Of a stretch of DNA of 64,000 bases, positions 56,089 through 64,000 are shown piece after piece. The notes under the pieces are model-generated. The model ran no database searches, was not told where the DNA came from, and worked only from the letters and a program-made list of their open reading frames with translations. Every line of letters starts with the position of its first letter. Position 1 is the first letter of the stretch. A program made the position numbers and the translations under genes. Origin of the DNA: SAR202 cluster bacterium (GTDB taxonomy: Bacteria; Chloroflexota; Dehalococcoidia; Lucifugimonadales; UBA2962). The DNA is taken from assembly GCA_009392275.1 (NCBI GenBank), contig VFGV01000008.1, positions 34,501-98,500 of the forward strand. Reading direction: 5' to 3'.

Positions 56089-57177
56089 ATGTCGCGTATA
56101 AATTCAAAACTGTTAGGTTTTTTCGGTTTTTCTATTATTTCCGTTCTATTATTCAGTATTGCTTGTTCCTCTGAACCAGAAGTAATTATTGAAGAAAAAA
56201 TAGTAGAAGTTGCTAAAGAAGTAATAAAGGAGGTGGAGGTAGAGGTTGAAAAAGTTGTTGAGAAAGAAGTAATTGTAGAAGTTGAAAAGATAGTCGAAGT
56301 AGAGACGGAAAAAATCGTAGTCATAACTCCGACACATGAACCAGCACCTGAAAAAATTGTTGTGATTGATGCCCTAGGCAGAGAGCTTACTTTTGAATCT
56401 ATTCCAACAAAGGTAGCAACTATTAGTCCCACAGCAACAGAAATGGTATATGCCTCTGGCGGAAAGTCTGCTTTAAGAGATCGTGCATCAACCCACCCCG
56501 AGGCAGCATTATCACTACCTGATGTGGGAAGCGCGTACAACCCCTCTGTAGAAACCATAATCGGCAGTCGCCCTGACCTAGTGGTAATTGAGGCAATAAC
56601 ACAGGCTCGTTTTGTAGAAATTTTAGGCGCCGTTGGACTTAATGTATTTGCTGTCAAAGCTGAGAGTGTAGAGGACGTAATGGGTGGCATTACGAATCTC
56701 GGCATCATATTCGGCACAAAAGAAATTGCAAATAAAGCTACTACGGATATCAAGGACAGGCTAACAGCAGCTGGAACTGATGACGGTCGTAGCGTTTTGA
56801 TCTTAATATCTGACCCAGACCAAAACTTATATGCCGCACTACCATCCTCATACACAGGTCTGGTTGCTGCAGTTATAGGAATGGAAAACAAGGCTTCAGA
56901 CCTTTCAAACTCAGGGCCATACCCTGGATTTGCACTGATGAGTCCAGAGGCAGTTTTGATGGCTAACCCAGATGTCATCATAACTATCACCCCGGCTCCC
57001 GAACCTGCGCCTAGATTATCGTCATTGATAACTATGATTCCTCCATTTGCTGGACTTAAGGCCATACAAACTGGCAGCATAATAGAAGCAGATTTAGATC
57101 TATTCCTGCAAGCTCCAGGGCCGCGTATAGTCGAAGCCGTTGAATTTCTAAAGTCGGCTTTGGATTCCATGAAATAA
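56089..57177 (+). CDS. ABC transporter substrate-binding lipoprotein (cobalamin/iron-chelate type)
   Basis: 362 aa. Lipobox near LFSIACSSEPE, then a 50-residue V/E/K-rich coiled spacer (KEVIKEVEVEVEKVVEKEV), then a BtuF/FecB-like domain: DALGRELTFESIPTKV, SPTATEMVYASGG and the RPDLVVIE strand. The spacer type is common in Chloroflexi binding proteins. AAGGAGTTAAAG supports the ATG at 56089; the track uses the TTG before it. The ligand could be cobalamin, a siderophore or heme. Confidence 0.88.
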   Translation: MSRINSKLLGFFGFSIISVLLFSIACSSEPEVIIEEKIVEVAKEVIKEVEVEVEKVVEKEVIVEVEKIVEVETEKIVVITPTHEPAPEKIVVIDALGRELTFESIPTKVATISPTATEMVYASGGKSALRDRASTHPEAALSLPDVGSAYNPSVETIIGSRPDLVVIEAITQARFVEILGAVGLNVFAVKAESVEDVMGGITNLGIIFGTKEIANKATTDIKDRLTAAGTDDGRSVLILISDPDQNLYAALPSSYTGLVAAVIGMENKASDLSNSGPYPGFALMSPEAVLMANPDVIITITPAPEPAPRLSSLITMIPPFAGLKAIQTGSIIEADLDLFLQAPGPRIVEAVEFLKSALDSMK

Positions 57178-57178
57178 C

Positions 57179-58150
57179 ATGACCTATGCCCTAAGATATT
57201 CAACCTTAGGCGTAATTATTTTTGCTTTAATATTAGCGGGGCTCTTTATGGGCCCCTCTAATTACGGGTTCAAAGATGCTATAAATGGTATTTTTGGATC
57301 CGAAGATACTGTAGTTAACACTATTATGTGGAACATTCGGATTCCACGTATAGCTGTTAGCTTTGTAGTTGGTGCATGCTTAGGATTAGCTGGGGCACTT
57401 ATTCAACTATCCTCTAGAAGCCCGTTAGGAGACCCTAATCTTTTCGGAATCGGAGGCGCAGCAGCTATTTTTCTCGCGTGCAGTGCTGCAGGCCTTATAA
57501 CAACTCAAGAACCTCTTATTTTCATAGGTGCAATTGGTTTCTCAATCGTTGTTTCTATTATTTTGGTAAGGCTAATTTCTGAACGTAACTTAACCCCAAC
57601 TAGGCTTGCTATCATGGGTATAGCATTAGGAGCTCTAACAATAGCTATAAGCACGGCTGTAATTTCTCATGGCAGTATTTTCTCAATACAGGTACTTGGA
57701 TTAGTAGCAGGCTCTTTTGCTTACAGTAACTGGACAATTTTTTATTACGTTTTAATAACCTTTGTCATCTGCTCAACTATTGCCCTAGTACTATCGAGGC
57801 AATTCCAACCTATTATTCTTGGAGACACACTGTCCAAATCTTTGGGAGTTAACCCTAACAGACTGAGGTTATTCAGTATGATACTGGCTGGAATACTGAC
57901 CGCAGCTTCAGTGTATGGGGGAGGAATAATTGGATTTGTTGGCTTGATTTCTCCGCATATTAGCCGTCGCTTATTTGGAAATGTTCCCGTGCAATTATTT
58001 ATCGGGTCGATAATAACAGGCGGAATACTGACAATGCTGTCTGACCAATTCGCAAGGTTACTGTTTTCACCTACAGAATTACCAGTTGGAATGGCAACTA
58101 CTGTAATTGGCGCACCACTAATGATGTATTTAGCTTTGAGAATACGATGA
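57179..58150 (+). CDS. FecCD-family ABC transporter permease
   Basis: 323 aa with about nine or ten membrane helices. RIPRIAVSFVVGACLGLAGAL, NPLADP-like SPLGDPNLFGIGGAA and GFVGLISPHISRRLFGN are the usual FecCD/BtuC marks. Starts 1 nt after the binding-protein stop and overlaps the ATPase gene by 4 nt (ATGA), so the three form one unit. Confidence 0.93.
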   Translation: MTYALRYSTLGVIIFALILAGLFMGPSNYGFKDAINGIFGSEDTVVNTIMWNIRIPRIAVSFVVGACLGLAGALIQLSSRSPLGDPNLFGIGGAAAIFLACSAAGLITTQEPLIFIGAIGFSIVVSIILVRLISERNLTPTRLAIMGIALGALTIAISTAVISHGSIFSIQVLGLVAGSFAYSNWTIFYYVLITFVICSTIALVLSRQFQPIILGDTLSKSLGVNPNRLRLFSMILAGILTAASVYGGGIIGFVGLISPHISRRLFGNVPVQLFIGSIITGGILTMLSDQFARLLFSPTELPVGMATTVIGAPLMMYLALRIR

Positions 58151-58806
58151 ATATAGAAATAAAAGAGATATCTATACAGATAAATGAAACTATGATTTTG
58201 GACAAAGTGTCTTGTAATATTAGCAATGATGAGTTTACCTGCTTAGTTGGACCAAATGGATCCGGTAAATCGACTTTAGTTAAATCTATAGTTGGCGAAA
58301 TCACAGATTACCAAGGAACTATTTCAAATGTAGATGTCACTGAAATCTGTTATTTGCCCCAAGATATAGAAGATCCTCCATTCCTGACTGTTGAAGAAAT
58401 ATGCAAACTCGGTTTTTACAAAAATAGCAATGAAGTTGATAAAGATGTAGTTTTAGAAAGCTTGCTTGACACTTGCGGAATTTCATCAATTTCAAAATCA
58501 TCTTTCACTGATATCTCAACCGGCGAAAAACAAAGGGCCTGGTTGGTTTTTGCTCTAGCTCAAGGTAAAGACGTAATTATCATGGACGAACCATTATCAT
58601 CCATAGATTCAGATTCTAGAGAAACATTTTATTCTTTGCTCAAAGATATATGTGATATGGGCAAAACCTTATTAGTCATAACTCATGATATTGATATGGC
58701 TAGGAAATATAGCGATAGTTTGATCGTTTTAAGTAAAGGGCGTGTTTCTTTTTCTGGCCCAACAACGGAATTAACTAAAAATAAGATGAACAAACTTGTA
58801 GATTAA
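58147..58806 (+). CDS. ABC transporter ATP-binding protein (metal-chelate type)
   Basis: 219 aa, short for the family. Walker A GPNGSGKSTL, Q-loop at CYLPQDIED, a signature of DISTGEKQRAW (LSGGE replaced by STGEK), Walker B VIIMDEPLS and switch His in VITHDID. Energises the FecCD permease. Start coupled to the permease stop. Ends directly before the ATL gene. Confidence 0.92.
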   Translation: MNIEIKEISIQINETMILDKVSCNISNDEFTCLVGPNGSGKSTLVKSIVGEITDYQGTISNVDVTEICYLPQDIEDPPFLTVEEICKLGFYKNSNEVDKDVVLESLLDTCGISSISKSSFTDISTGEKQRAWLVFALAQGKDVIIMDEPLSSIDSDSRETFYSLLKDICDMGKTLLVITHDIDMARKYSDSLIVLSKGRVSFSGPTTELTKNKMNKLVD

Positions 58807-58842
58807 TTGCACCCTTTACATAAACACGGTTATGGTATCCAG

Positions 58843-59154
58843 ATGTCACAAAAACCAACTGGTATTTTCAAGAAAATATACCAAATAGTTAATTCGATAC
58901 CTTATGGGCAAGTAGCAACATATGGACAAGTAGCACAACTGGTGCCTATATCTAGCGCAAGAGTGGTCGGATTTGCTCTTGCAAGCCTGACAGAAGCTGA
59001 TCAAAATACACCATGGCATCGAGTGATTAATCGCGATGGGAAAATCAGTAGCAGACAACCAAACGATGTGATTCTACAAAGAAAATTACTTATGGCTGAA
59101 GGAGTAGAATTTGATAATAGCGGAAGGGTCGATTTGAAAACTTTTGGGTGGTAA
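58843..59154 (+). CDS. alkyltransferase-like protein (ATL, MGMT family)
   Basis: 103 aa. IYQIVNSIPYGQVATYGQVAQL is the HTH-type DNA-binding part of MGMT proteins, and the active-site motif is PWHRVI with Trp replacing the acceptor Cys of PCHRV. ATL proteins bind O6-alkylguanine and flag it for nucleotide excision repair without removing the alkyl group. A TTG at 58807 would add 12 residues; the ATG gives the usual N-terminus. Confidence 0.9.
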   Translation: MSQKPTGIFKKIYQIVNSIPYGQVATYGQVAQLVPISSARVVGFALASLTEADQNTPWHRVINRDGKISSRQPNDVILQRKLLMAEGVEFDNSGRVDLKTFGW

Positions 59155-59254
59155 GCAAGATGACTGTTTTCATGATTCGGTGCGAGCCTTTCATAATTAA
59201 ACTGATAAACGACTATGAATGGCTACCAATTTGTTTCGGTGATAATATCTCGGA

Positions 59255-62200
59255 GTGAAAAATCTCTTAATTAAACTCTTAATAATATTGTCAATTCTCG
59301 CATTAAGTTGTGCAGAATCTAAACCGATTGCAATCGAAACACAACCAAAAGAACAAATAGAGTCAATTACAGAGCCCACTGCAACAGCACAGCAGTCTGC
59401 AGATCCAACTCCAAGACCGACAAACACAGCATCTCCTGTTTCCAATGAAATAGATCCTACAGACACAGTTGATCAAAGTGAAGTGACTGAAGAAATTAGT
59501 GAGAGTACATATGATCCCAACTGTATGATTAAAGTTTTAGGTAGACCGAGAACAGACGATATTGTCTATTTTGATGCGAAAATAGATCAAGCAGAACTCA
59601 TGAGTATCCAGCACTGCAAGCTCGGAAAGCCTGAAATAGAAAATGATTTTGAAGAGGACAGAGGTCGCGATGATGATAGAACGCGTAATGAAGATAGACC
59701 TGAAGAAGATGATGACAGACGCCGCAATGAAGATAGATCTGAAGATGATGACAGACGCCGCAATGAAGATAGACCTGAAGATGATGATAAACGCAGATAC
59801 GACGATGAAGAATGGGAATGCAGCGGAGATCAGAAAGATGAAAGTGGTTTACCTAAAACACCAGACTGCAACGTACCTCCAGTAGAACTTCCAAACGGCG
59901 TTGTCGCTGCTGACCTAACTAATGTAACCCTACCAGTCGCTAAATATGAGCAACCTTTTGATAGTTGCCAGATTTATGAAGGAGAACAATGTTCTGAATT
60001 AAAGTGGGAGAAGGTGTCAGACGTACAGGCAGGCGAATTCGTGGAAATCAAAATCTCACCTGTTGATTCAAATATCATGTATGCAGGTGTCGATTCTAAT
60101 GATATGACTATGTACCGGAGCACGGATGCTGGTGCCAGTTGGGACCTAGTTCATGTAACAGGCCACGTTGGTTCATTAGCACTAAGTCCAGTTGATAAAG
60201 ATATTGCTATTTATACAAATTTGGAATGGTCCGTCCAAGCCACCTTTGATGGCGGAGAATCATGGGAATCAGTAGTTGGTTTTACTGCCGATCAAGGCAA
60301 TGTTATACCTTTCACAGCAATACAATTTTCTTCCCAGCAGCCTAATATCGTATATGCTGCCGCTCTTCAGTCTGGCGATACGCGAGGAGATATATGGCCA
60401 GCTGAACCTTCTGATCTATATAAAAGCATAGATTCTGGCAAAACTTGGACCAAGACAGGCACCTGTTCAACATGCTCTGCTATCGATGCAATTGTTGTGA
60501 TGCCAGATAACCCTGAAGTGATATGGGTTGCAGGGGATGGAGGTGTCCAATACACACGTGATGATGGAGTGACATGGAGCGGCAACGTGATTTCGTATCT
60601 TGAAGAAGTCGCTAACAGCAAGAAAAACCTCAATGAAAACAACCCTCCAAAAGTGATGGGTCTGGATATTCACCAGAACAACCCAAACATCATATTGGCT
60701 GCTTCAACAAACGAAGGATTGTTCCGTAGTTCTGACAGTGGATTAACCTGGGAAAGAATTAACAACGGACTAAATTCTCTCAAGTTACACCACGTTCATT
60801 TCGCACCTAGCAATGGCAATGTTGCTTATGTAACTAGTCATGATGGAATTTTTAGAAGTAATGATTCAGGCAAATCCTGGACCGATATAAGTGAAGGATT
60901 GGCATACAAATTCCTAACGCCTGTAGCAATTGATCCAACTGATGAAAATATCGTTTTCATTGGCACTGCCACTGAAGTATATACAACACATCCCAAACAC
61001 AAGAATAGAGGAATGCATAAAGGGGAAGGCTTATACAAAAGTATAGACGGTGGAAAAACTTGGTATAGAAGTGACAAGGGTATATACGAAGCGAAGATAG
61101 CACAAATGGGAAATCATCCAATTGTCCCATTCAATCTCTGGGTCGGAGGTGAGTCTGGACGAGGCAATTTCTTTTCCCCTGATGCTGGAGATAGTTGGTG
61201 GTTTTCTCCATCAATAACGTCTCATTATCCAATGGTATATGCCTTCTCATATGATTTTCCATATGTGATCTATACCACAGGATGGTTAAGAACAGGAGAG
61301 TTAACTGCCAGTACCGATTTCGGTGCAAGCTGGTATGTATTGACTCACGAAATTGAATCTGGATTAAGTGAGGAAACTTACAACTTAGGATTGCGCCTGG
61401 AAGGAGCCGCTGATTTCCACTTGCACGGAGTAGCTGTAGCACCAAGTAATTCAGACGTTATATATGTAGGTTCAGTACACGATTCGGTATATCCCGACTT
61501 GACTTTCAATCTTGACGGAGCACACATATTTAAATCATCAGATGGAGGTAAATCCTTTCAAGAAAAGTCTAATGGATTTCCTATTGAAACAAAGACATCA
61601 ATTAACTCCATAATTGTACATCCAACAAACCCTGATATTGCCTATGCGATGACAAGCCTTCATGAAACCACAACCGCTATAGGTATATATAAAACAACTA
61701 ATGGCGCAGAGTCTTGGTTTGAAATTAATGACGGCCTAGATGAATTTACAAACGATCTGCAAATGGACCCAATCGACCCTGAAATACTGTATGCGGCCAC
61801 AGAAAGTGGTATATATAAATCGACTAATGGAGGTCAAAAATGGGATAAGTCCTCAACAGGTATACCCAAGGGCGCAGTAATTGACATGGCTATTGATCCG
61901 ATTAACCCAAATGTTCTTTATGCAATAACCGCAGACGATATATATAGAACACAAAATGCTGGTAAAAATTGGTACTCTGTAAACTTAGGATTACCTTTAC
62001 TTGAGCCTTCATCCAAGCCACTTTCCGCTCAAGAAAAATTGTTCGGAAAATTACTTTTGGATCGTACGCAAACGGGACATTCCGAGTACGGAGGCACATT
62101 TGCACAAGACCGAACTCTTGAAATTGATTCAACTGGAAAGGTAATTTTTGTTGCGGTTAAAACTTCCAGAAATGACAGGGATAAAAACTCGGAGCGCCTA

Positions 62201-62530
62201 CTGTACAGAGCAATTTTAACTCCTCTAATTAGTCTAGTTTATGAATTTGCGATAAAAGTTGACGGCAGAGTGGAGAGCATAGAAGTGACTTCACAGTCCC
62301 ATATATTTGAAATGACATTTAACACAAATTCCAAAGAACTCAGCTTTATGGCCGGTGGCCCTAAGGGAACTAACTCATCCACCACGGTATCAATACCAAA
62401 CACTCTCCTTTCTGGACAGTTGGAAGTATTAGTAGACGGGATACGGGTACCAAGTTCTAATGGCAATGATGGAGTCACATTTGATCTTATTCATGCGGGC
62501 AGTAGCCAAGTAACAATTAAGGCCAAATAA
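59255..62530 (+). CDS. large Asp-box (BNR/sortilin-like) beta-propeller lipoprotein
   Basis: 1091 aa, GTG start. Signal peptide with lipobox LALSC (about residue 20), Thr/Pro-rich linker, a charged repeat region (about residues 135-185) and then at least a dozen Asp-boxes of type SxDxGxTW (STDAGASW, SIDSGKTW, SSDSGLTW, SIDGGKTW, SPDAGDSW, SSDGGKSF, STNGGQKW ...). This predicts two propellers as in sortilin/VPS10 or YCF48-like exported proteins. The C-terminal 150 residues look like a beta-sandwich. Likely surface-bound; ligand unknown. Confidence 0.85.
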   Translation: MKNLLIKLLIILSILALSCAESKPIAIETQPKEQIESITEPTATAQQSADPTPRPTNTASPVSNEIDPTDTVDQSEVTEEISESTYDPNCMIKVLGRPRTDDIVYFDAKIDQAELMSIQHCKLGKPEIENDFEEDRGRDDDRTRNEDRPEEDDDRRRNEDRSEDDDRRRNEDRPEDDDKRRYDDEEWECSGDQKDESGLPKTPDCNVPPVELPNGVVAADLTNVTLPVAKYEQPFDSCQIYEGEQCSELKWEKVSDVQAGEFVEIKISPVDSNIMYAGVDSNDMTMYRSTDAGASWDLVHVTGHVGSLALSPVDKDIAIYTNLEWSVQATFDGGESWESVVGFTADQGNVIPFTAIQFSSQQPNIVYAAALQSGDTRGDIWPAEPSDLYKSIDSGKTWTKTGTCSTCSAIDAIVVMPDNPEVIWVAGDGGVQYTRDDGVTWSGNVISYLEEVANSKKNLNENNPPKVMGLDIHQNNPNIILAASTNEGLFRSSDSGLTWERINNGLNSLKLHHVHFAPSNGNVAYVTSHDGIFRSNDSGKSWTDISEGLAYKFLTPVAIDPTDENIVFIGTATEVYTTHPKHKNRGMHKGEGLYKSIDGGKTWYRSDKGIYEAKIAQMGNHPIVPFNLWVGGESGRGNFFSPDAGDSWWFSPSITSHYPMVYAFSYDFPYVIYTTGWLRTGELTASTDFGASWYVLTHEIESGLSEETYNLGLRLEGAADFHLHGVAVAPSNSDVIYVGSVHDSVYPDLTFNLDGAHIFKSSDGGKSFQEKSNGFPIETKTSINSIIVHPTNPDIAYAMTSLHETTTAIGIYKTTNGAESWFEINDGLDEFTNDLQMDPIDPEILYAATESGIYKSTNGGQKWDKSSTGIPKGAVIDMAIDPINPNVLYAITADDIYRTQNAGKNWYSVNLGLPLLEPSSKPLSAQEKLFGKLLLDRTQTGHSEYGGTFAQDRTLEIDSTGKVIFVAVKTSRNDRDKNSERLLYRAILTPLISLVYEFAIKVDGRVESIEVTSQSHIFEMTFNTNSKELSFMAGGPKGTNSSTTVSIPNTLLSGQLEVLVDGIRVPSSNGNDGVTFDLIHAGSSQVTIKAK
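59668..59800 (+). repeat. tandem repeat coding (RRRNEDRPEDDD)n
   Basis: A 36-nt unit (AGACGCCGCAATGAAGATAG...) repeated about 3.5 times with few changes, inside the Asp-box lipoprotein gene. Each unit encodes 12 residues alternating Arg and Asp/Glu. The reading frame is kept. Confidence 0.85.
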
Positions 62531-62536
62531 CAATCA

Positions 62537-62560
62537 CGGATAAATCTTAATTGTTATCCG
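62537..62560 (+). terminator. stem-loop after the Asp-box gene
   Basis: CGGATAA, 10-nt loop, TTATCCG: perfect 7-bp stem 6 nt after the stop codon. The T-run (TTTTT) begins only 16 nt later, so it is a weak or non-classical terminator. Confidence 0.4.
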
Positions 62561-62591
62561 GAAATATCAAATGGGGTTTTTAACTTAAAGA

Positions 62592-64000
62592 ATGTTTGCT
62601 CCAGATATCAATTCAATATCCAGTTCAATAAATGCTAACCCGCACTATATGGTTGAACCATTTACGCCGCCCTTACCTTTAGTTTTATGTTTAGTTGCTG
62701 CTGCAGGAGCAGTAATTGCATCATTTATAGTTCTTATCTTCTTTTATAAAAACACACACGCATACAGTACATATCCAAAATTTGATCTTATGAAGCTTAG
62801 CGTCTTCGGATATATTGAACGAGCTCATATTAAATTTATAATCCAATTATTCAGCGTTTTCTTATTCATAATCGTAGTGCTATCTGGTTTCATTGGAAGC
62901 TCTGATCCGGTCTACAATATTGCTCCAACATTTGTATGGGTAATATGGTGGGTTGGACTTGCCTATGTATCTGCTTTCGTGGGCAATCTTTGGTCATTGA
63001 TTAATCCATGGAAAATAATTTTTGAGTGGTGTGAACAAGTATCCGGTTTATTTGTTAGAAACAGCTCAATTTCTGTGCAGCTAAGTTACCCATCCAATTT
63101 GAAAGCCTGGCCAGCCGTTTTGTTATTTGTGGTTTTTGCATGGATAGAAAATGTTTACCCTGGAGCTATTGTTCCATCAAAAATTAGCTTAATCATATTG
63201 GTTTATTCCATTATTACATGGGTAGGGATGTTCTTATTTGGCAAGGATACCTGGCTGCGTAATGGAGAGGTTTTTACATTGGTTTTTGGCTACTTATCCA
63301 GATTTGCACCAATACACGGTGAATCAATTAAGACAGCATCTGGGAAAACTGGTACTTCGAGCAACATAAAGACGCATTTGTATGTAAGACCAATCTCATC
63401 CGGCTTGCTTGATATAAAGCGTGCTTCTATTTCAGAGACATTGCTGATTTTACTTCTATTGGCCACAGTCACGTTTGATGGATTTACAGGCACCAAAAGA
63501 TGGATGGATATACAAATCTATTTAGAACCATATAGTAACAATATAACGTTAATTAACACGTGCGGACTTATCTTTACCATTTTTATATTCTTTGTCGTTT
63601 ATTTTGCTTTCGCTAAATTGATGAAACTTGCTAGTGGCAGCTCATTTAGTGCACAGCATTTAGCAACAACATTTGTGCATACATTAATACCAATAGCCCT
63701 TGCGTATCATGTAGCTCATTTTCTTATGTTTTTGCTTATACAAGGTCAAACCATAATTCCGCTAGCTTCTGACCCTTTCGGGTTTGATTGGAATATTTTC
63801 AACACGACACTGTATCGAGTGAATTTTATGATCGCTAGCTCAAACTTTTATTGGAGCATCTCGATAATATCTATATTAGTCGGTCATATCATTGCAGTAT
63901 TCTTATCCCATAGCATTGCAATGCGATTATTTGAATCGCAGTCTTCAGCAATACGAAGTCAGTATCCTATGCTGTTATTGATGGTTGGATATACGGTAGC
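62592..64000 (+). CDS. polytopic membrane protein, partial (3' end outside window)
   Basis: Open from ATG at 62592 to the window edge (469 codons), missing from the ORF track because no stop is reached. At least eight hydrophobic segments. Notable loop GNLWSLINPWKIIFEW after the third segment. The layout recalls a family of bacterial membrane proteins, some annotated as fenitrothion hydrolase, but I am not sure of that. Follows the Asp-box gene by 61 nt; no clear ribosome site at this ATG. Confidence 0.7.
   Translation, partial: MFAPDINSISSSINANPHYMVEPFTPPLPLVLCLVAAAGAVIASFIVLIFFYKNTHAYSTYPKFDLMKLSVFGYIERAHIKFIIQLFSVFLFIIVVLSGFIGSSDPVYNIAPTFVWVIWWVGLAYVSAFVGNLWSLINPWKIIFEWCEQVSGLFVRNSSISVQLSYPSNLKAWPAVLLFVVFAWIENVYPGAIVPSKISLIILVYSIITWVGMFLFGKDTWLRNGEVFTLVFGYLSRFAPIHGESIKTASGKTGTSSNIKTHLYVRPISSGLLDIKRASISETLLILLLLATVTFDGFTGTKRWMDIQIYLEPYSNNITLINTCGLIFTIFIFFVVYFAFAKLMKLASGSSFSAQHLATTFVHTLIPIALAYHVAHFLMFLLIQGQTIIPLASDPFGFDWNIFNTTLYRVNFMIASSNFYWSISIISILVGHIIAVFLSHSIAMRLFESQSSAIRSQYPMLLLMVGYTV

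Noticed and set aside
55920-57203. 427-aa minus-strand ORF
   Set aside because: Antisense shadow of the ABC binding-protein gene; Ser/Thr/Ile-rich low-complexity product without a ribosome site.
59668-59800. CRISPR-like array
   Set aside because: Units are directly adjacent without spacers and keep a reading frame; it is a protein-coding tandem repeat.
59643-59885. 80-aa ORF with KMMTDAAMKIDL repeats
   Set aside because: Out-of-frame reading of the tandem repeat in the Asp-box gene.

Overview
This is an AT-rich, gene-dense bacterial chromosome segment. Its content fits a marine Chloroflexota of the SAR202 / Dehalococcoidia-like type. The signs are: flavin-dependent luciferase-family monooxygenases (two), an enolase-superfamily enzyme beside SDR dehydrogenases, a thiolase-like/DUF35 pair, a phosphotriesterase-family protein, a transporter lipoprotein with the V/E/K-rich coiled spacer common in Chloroflexi, and many TTG starts. 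No rRNA or marker tree is available, so the taxonomy is inference. I see no insertion sequence, prophage, CRISPR array or integrase.

Layout. 0.2-2.3 kb: an SDR and a flavin monooxygenase. 2.4-12.3 kb (minus): the classic translation/envelope cluster rpsB-tsf-pyrH-frr-uppS-cdsA-dxr-rseP-ispG-proS. 12.5-18.1 kb (plus): rpsO-pnp followed by dapB-asd-dapA for lysine/diaminopimelate synthesis; purA is convergent. 19.5-22.2 kb: two adjacent, paralogous class III aminotransferases. 22.4-28.6 kb: a lineage-specific stretch with tRNA-Met, a membrane protein, two kelch lipoproteins, a putative RHH-type regulator, a TPR lipoprotein and a tRNA-Val/Leu/Arg cluster. 28.6-32.7 kb: a catabolic-looking group (DUF35 protein, Cys-less thiolase homologue, enolase-superfamily enzyme; divergent SDR plus a hypothetical) with a perfect palindrome in the divergent promoter region. 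32.7-38.5 kb: dnaE and groES-groEL. 38.7-43.2 kb: UbiA-type prenyltransferase, HdrD-like iron-sulfur membrane protein, TM0106-type nuclease. 43.2-48.9 kb: aquaporin, galU, MFS exporter, PCD, GGR-type flavoprotein, transcarbamylase-like protein. 49-55.8 kb: flavin monooxygenase plus hydrolase, crcB, EamA transporter, a redoxin with an in-frame UGA, SDR, a paralogue of the putative regulator, a phosphotriesterase homologue and a tiny Cys-rich peptide. 56-64 kb: a metal-chelate/cobalamin-type ABC transporter, an ATL protein, a large Asp-box lipoprotein with a charged repeat, and a membrane protein cut by the window edge.

Most notable: the gene at 52558-53262 is missed by the ORF track because it reads through a UGA at the redox-active position of a thioredoxin-fold protein. 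A stem-loop fitting the bacterial SECIS consensus lies just downstream, so it is probably a selenoprotein. Also notable are a 25-residue Cys-rich metallothionein-like peptide at 55705-55782, a two-member uncharacterised protein family (25377 and 54074), and several clear dyad operators (upstream of the ABC operon, between the enolase and SDR genes, upstream of groES, and over the promoter of the second monooxygenase).
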